DNA from: Candidatus Kinetoplastibacterium crithidii
Lineage (GTDB): Bacteria; Pseudomonadota; Gammaproteobacteria; Burkholderiales; Burkholderiaceae_B
Direction: 5' to 3'
Assembly: GCA_027557655.1 (NCBI GenBank)
Contig: CP064915.1
Location: 62,001-126,000 of the forward strand
Length of the DNA stretch: 64,000 nt
Below the pieces are notes generated by a model. That model worked only from the letters and a program-made list of their open reading frames with translations. It had not been told where the DNA came from and did no database searches. This document shows, piece after piece, positions 60,667-64,000 of this stretch. How positions within the stretch are numbered: the stretch's first letter is position 1; every line of letters starts with the position of its first letter. A program made the position numbers and the translations under genes.

Positions 60667-61630
60667 AAGCTTCTACTATTTTTGATACTAAAGGATGCCG
60701 CATTATATCTTTTTGTGTAAATCTTGTTATAGAAATTCCATCTATATTATTTAAAATTGATATAGCATGGTTCAGACCACTTTTCTGACCTTTTTGTAAG
60801 TCTATTTGTGATGGATCTCCAGTAATAACTGCTTTACTATGGAAACCTATTCTTGTAAGAAACATTTTCATTTGTTCCGGAGTAGTATTTTGAGACTCAT
60901 CTAGTATTATGAAAGAATTGTTTAATGTTCTACCTCTCATATATGCTAGTGGAGCTATTTCTATAATTTGTTTTTCTACTAGTTTTTGAACTTTTTCTGC
61001 TCCAATGAATTCATATAAAATATCATATAATGGTCTAAGATATGGGTCTATTTTTTGTGTTAGATCTCCCGGTAGGAATCCTAATTTTTCTCCTGCTTCT
61101 ACTGCTGGACGTGTTAATAATATTTTTTTTATTATACCTAGTTCTAGATACCTTATTGCACAAATTATTGCTAGCATTGTTTTTCCAGTGCCTGCAGGTC
61201 CAATGCTAAAATTAATGATGTTTTTATAAATATTATCTAAACATTTATATTGTTGAGTGCTTTTAGGTTTAAATTTGTTAAAGTTGAAAAAATCGTTATA
61301 GCAATTTTGATCATTTATTTCTGAATTGTTATTTATAGGTTCATTTTCTCTAATTTCTTTTATGCCTAAGAATATGTCTTGTTCCATTATCTCCTGTGTT
61401 TTTGCTTGTTCATAGAACGAATATAAAGCTTTCTTTGCTAATAAGAACTCTTGTCCTTGTATTTTGAATATATTTCCAACTCTTGTTATAGAAGTATTTG
61501 TGTTATCAGATAATATCTTGATGTTTATGTCTAAAGGACCGCATAGTCTTGAGATAATAAAATTAGCATTTGTTTCTTCAAATATTATTTGATCAAAATC
61601 TGTTTGTTGTTTGCTTATATTATTTTGCAT
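60653..61630 (-). CDS. ybeZ: PhoH-like ATPase (YbeZ)
   Basis: A 325-aa P-loop ATPase with Walker A GPAGTGKTMLA (about 143-153), RPAVEAGEKLGFLPGDL, and Walker B-like FIILDESQNTTPEQMK, the full PhoH/YbeZ signature. It partners YbeY in RNA metabolism. It overlaps ybeY by 14 bases and follows miaB by 8 bases, so miaB-ybeZ-ybeY-corC is probably one transcript. Confidence 0.94.
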   Translation of the reverse strand: MQNNISKQQTDFDQIIFEETNANFIISRLCGPLDINIKILSDNTNTSITRVGNIFKIQGQEFLLAKKALYSFYEQAKTQEIMEQDIFLGIKEIRENEPINNNSEINDQNCYNDFFNFNKFKPKSTQQYKCLDNIYKNIINFSIGPAGTGKTMLAIICAIRYLELGIIKKILLTRPAVEAGEKLGFLPGDLTQKIDPYLRPLYDILYEFIGAEKVQKLVEKQIIEIAPLAYMRGRTLNNSFIILDESQNTTPEQMKMFLTRIGFHSKAVITGDPSQIDLQKGQKSGLNHAISILNNIDGISITRFTQKDIMRHPLVSKIVEAYDKS

Positions 61631-61638
61631 TATTTTAA

Positions 61639-63015
61639 TTAACTTGTTGCTATACAGTTAATTTCACCTCTTAATGTATTACTGTTTATTTGTGTTATTT
61701 TGATATCTACTAGGTCACCTATATTGTTGTTATTATTATTAGCAAAATTAACAACTCTGTTATTTTCAGTTCGTCCCATTAGTTCATTTATGTTATTTTT
61801 TGAAACTCCTTCTATTAAAATTCTTTGTGTAGAATTAAGCATAGATTCGGAGATATCTTTTGCTTGATCATTAATTAATCTTTGCAATCTTTGTAATCGT
61901 TGTAATTTTATTTCATGACTATTTATGTCTGGTATATTAGCTGCTGGAGTACCTGGTCTTGGAGAGTATATAAAAGAAAATGATGTATCAAAACCTATAT
62001 CTTCTATTAATGCTAGAGTCTTTTTAAAATCGTCTTCAGTTTCTCCAGGAAAGCCAATTATAAAATCTGATGATACTTTTAATCCTGGTCTTGCTGTTCT
62101 CAAATTTCTAATAATTGATTTATACTCAAGAGACGAATAACCTCTCTTCATTGCAGATAAAATCCTATCACTACCAGATTGAACTGGCAAATGCAAGAAT
62201 GATACTAATTTTGGCAAATCAACATAAGCGTCATACATTCGTTTTGTCATTTCTCTAGGATGTGATGTTGTATATCTAATCCTTTCTATACCTGGTATTT
62301 CATGTATATATTCTAAAAGCATTGCAAGATCTGCTATTTCTTTGCCCTTTCCTATTATTCCTCTATAAGCATTAACATTTTGACCTAACAGAGTAATTTC
62401 TTTGATACCATTATTTGCAAGATCTGCTATCTCTAATAATACGTCCTCAAATGGTCTTGATACTTCAGTCCCTCTAGTATAAGGGACAACACAAAAACTA
62501 CAATATTTGCTACAACCTTCCATTATAGAAACGAATGCTGTTGGTTTAGTGATTTTTGGTAGTGGTATAGAATCAAATTTTTCTATTTCTGGAAAACTTA
62601 TATCGATTTGTGGTTTCTTATTTAAGATTCTTGAATCTATTAATGTAGATACTTTATGAATGGTTTGTGGTCCAAATACTATATCTACATAAGGAGCTCT
62701 TTTTATTATTTCATGGCCTTCTTGACTAGCTACACATCCTCCAACTCCTATAATAATATCTGGATCTTTTTCTTTAAGTTCTTTTATTCTTCCTAAATCT
62801 GAAAACACTTTTTCTTGGGCTTTTTCTCTTATTGAGCAAGTATTTAATATGATGATATTAGCATTTTCAGCTTGTTTTACTATTTCAATTTGTTTTTTTG
62901 TTCCTAGTATATCAATAATTTTCTCTGAGTCATATTCATTCATTTGACAGCCAAAAGTTTTAATATAAACATTATATTTTTTTGTTTTTTTGTTTTCTAA
63001 GTCTTTTTTATCCAT
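61639..63015 (-). CDS. miaB: tRNA-2-methylthio-N6-isopentenyladenosine synthase
   Basis: Radical-SAM methylthiotransferase acting on i6A37 of tRNAs reading U-starting codons. The 458-aa protein has the N-terminal cluster cysteines in FGCQMNEYDS (about 21-30), NTCSIREKA and GGCVASQEG, the radical-SAM CSKYCSFC (about 170-177), and a C-terminal TRAM domain. Likely substrates in this window are tRNA-Phe(GAA) and tRNA-Leu(CAA). A tract of AAC codons near the end encodes five Asn in a row in NNNNN, a low-complexity insertion typical of A+T-rich drift. Confidence 0.96.
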   Translation of the reverse strand: MDKKDLENKKTKKYNVYIKTFGCQMNEYDSEKIIDILGTKKQIEIVKQAENANIIILNTCSIREKAQEKVFSDLGRIKELKEKDPDIIIGVGGCVASQEGHEIIKRAPYVDIVFGPQTIHKVSTLIDSRILNKKPQIDISFPEIEKFDSIPLPKITKPTAFVSIMEGCSKYCSFCVVPYTRGTEVSRPFEDVLLEIADLANNGIKEITLLGQNVNAYRGIIGKGKEIADLAMLLEYIHEIPGIERIRYTTSHPREMTKRMYDAYVDLPKLVSFLHLPVQSGSDRILSAMKRGYSSLEYKSIIRNLRTARPGLKVSSDFIIGFPGETEDDFKKTLALIEDIGFDTSFSFIYSPRPGTPAANIPDINSHEIKLQRLQRLQRLINDQAKDISESMLNSTQRILIEGVSKNNINELMGRTENNRVVNFANNNNNNIGDLVDIKITQINSNTLRGEINCIATS

Positions 63016-63068
63016 TGGTTTTGATTAAAAATTAAAGAATTTAATAATTATATTTTGTTATATTCAGA

Positions 63069-64000
63069 TTAATCATGTAGTTCTGAATGAAATGCTTTTT
63101 TTCCAAATCTCATCAGCAAAGCTAGTGAAGATGAAATAAATATAGAAGAATAAATACCAAACCAAATTCCTATAGTGAGAGCAACAGCAAAATAATGCAA
63201 AGATGCACCTCCAAATAGTAATATTGATAAAACCATAAATTGGGTTGAGCCATGGGTTATTATTGTTCTAGATATAGTTTGAGTGATTGATTTATTAATC
63301 AAAATTTTTATATTTTTTATATTTTTAGGGCCTGTATATTTCAAATAATTTTCTCTTACTCTATCCATTACAATTACTGATTCATTAACAGAATATCCTA
63401 GTGCAGCAAGTGTTCCTGCTAACACAGAAAGGGAAAATTCCCATTGAAAAAAAGCAAAAAATCCCAGAATAATTACGACATCATGTAAGTTTGCTAAGAC
63501 AACAGAGGCAGCAATTATGAATTCAAATCTAATGCTTAAATAAAATATTATTCCTATAACTAACAAAATTAAAGATAGCAACATATCTTGTAGTAATTTT
63601 TCTCCTACTTGTGGTCCTATAAATTCTGTTTTGTTTATATTAAATGAGTCATCATATTTTTTCAGTTCATTCAATATATTAGATGTAGTAGTTTCTAGAG
63701 ATAAACTTTCTAAATTTGGTAATCTTATGATTATTTCTCTAGATGATCCAAGGTATTGAACTTGTATATGTTCTATACCTTGAATATTTAATAGAGATGA
63801 CTTAATTTCATCAGGGTATAGTATTTTTTCCCCAGAGTAACAGGCTTCTATAACTGATCCACCAGTGAATTCAGTAGATAAATTAAATCCTTTATTACAT
63901 ATAAAGAACAAAGATATAGAAAATGTTACTAAACTTACTATATTTAGTAAAACAGCATATTGCATAAAATGTATAGTTTTACTAATGCGGAACAGTTCCA
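63069..64000 (-). CDS. secF: Protein translocase subunit SecF, first base outside the window
   Basis: Membrane partner of SecD that uses proton-motive force to assist SecYEG export. Reading the minus strand from the right edge gives (?)TG-GAA-CTG-TTC, i.e. MELFRISKTIHFMQYAVLLN, the usual SecF N-terminus. The first base of the start codon is therefore position 64001, just beyond the window, and the internal Met at 63965 is not the start. Six membrane segments, the periplasmic FTGGSVIE motif, and the membrane motif GYSVNESVIVMDRVREN are present. secD is expected immediately beyond the edge. Confidence 0.95.
   Translation of the reverse strand, partial: ELFRISKTIHFMQYAVLLNIVSLVTFSISLFFICNKGFNLSTEFTGGSVIEACYSGEKILYPDEIKSSLLNIQGIEHIQVQYLGSSREIIIRLPNLESLSLETTTSNILNELKKYDDSFNINKTEFIGPQVGEKLLQDMLLSLILLVIGIIFYLSIRFEFIIAASVVLANLHDVVIILGFFAFFQWEFSLSVLAGTLAALGYSVNESVIVMDRVRENYLKYTGPKNIKNIKILINKSITQTISRTIITHGSTQFMVLSILLFGGASLHYFAVALTIGIWFGIYSSIFISSSLALLMRFGKKAFHSELHD

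Overview
The window reads as one stretch of a strongly reduced, A+T-rich (by eye roughly 70 % A+T) betaproteobacterial chromosome. Gene order follows Bordetella/Achromobacter (Alcaligenaceae) blocks: hemA-prfA-prmC-grxD, tRNA-Gln-prs-rplY-pth-ychF, lptD-surA-rsmA, miaB-phoH-ybeY-corC, coaE-zapD and argJ-DUF815 ATPase-Nudix/ThiE. Several genes usually interleaved in these blocks are missing. There is no phage, insertion sequence, CRISPR array or toxin system, and almost every gene is a single-copy housekeeping gene. The best fit is an obligate endosymbiont of the Candidatus Kinetoplastibacterium type (symbionts of trypanosomatid flagellates). That assignment is inference from synteny and composition; no rRNA gene is present to test it.

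Layout. 1-9.1 kb: gshA (cut by the left edge), a Tim44-like membrane protein, thiD-thiG, coaE, zapD, a Nudix-ThiE/TenI fusion, a DUF815 ATPase and argJ. 9.3-13.1 kb: tRNA-Phe, then hemA-prfA-prmC-grxD. 13.2-20.7 kb: can and ppc (bicarbonate supply and PEP carboxylation), queC, ilvD, a PerM-like membrane protein and tRNA-Leu(CAA). 20.8-28.8 kb: htpG, ffh, thiS, a threonine/serine dehydratase, metG and apbC. 28.9-38.5 kb: tamA-tamB, dcd, an Orn/Lys/Arg decarboxylase, folA and thyA. 38.9-46.7 kb: a GlcD-like flavoprotein, mutM, an 844-bp gene-free gap where lolB-ispE would be expected, tRNA-Gln, prs-rplY-pth, a CPBP membrane protease, ychF and coaD. 46.8-53.8 kb: groES-groEL with a sigma-32-type promoter, tRNA-Lys(CTT), lptD-surA-rsmA. 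53.8-64 kb: mgtE, a YciA-type thioesterase, suhB, mnmC, tRNA-Lys(TTT), a tRNA Ala-Glu-Asp cluster, corC-ybeY-phoH-miaB and secF (cut by the right edge).

How it works together. The set keeps translation and its quality control (PrfA, PrmC, Pth, RsmA, YbeY, MiaB, MnmC, QueC), folding and targeting (GroESL, HtpG, Ffh, SecF), thymidylate synthesis, glutathione/glutaredoxin, and outer-membrane assembly (SurA, LptD, TamA/TamB). It also keeps parts of nutrient pathways that could serve a host: haem (HemA), branched-chain amino acids (IlvD and a threonine dehydratase), arginine/ornithine (ArgJ), polyamines (decarboxylase), CoA (CoaD, CoaE) and thiamine (ThiD, ThiG, ThiS, a ThiE-like domain). Decay shows as lost genes inside conserved blocks, an apparently dead methyltransferase half in MnmC, an eroded stop codon in folA, and C-A mismatches at acceptor-stem pair 5:68 in two tRNAs.

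I see no convincing new multi-gene system. The most useful leads are the tRNA mismatches, the half-eroded MnmC, the empty lolB-ispE site with a possible small transcript, the ThiE-like domain lacking canonical residues, and the hairpin separating groEL from coaD.
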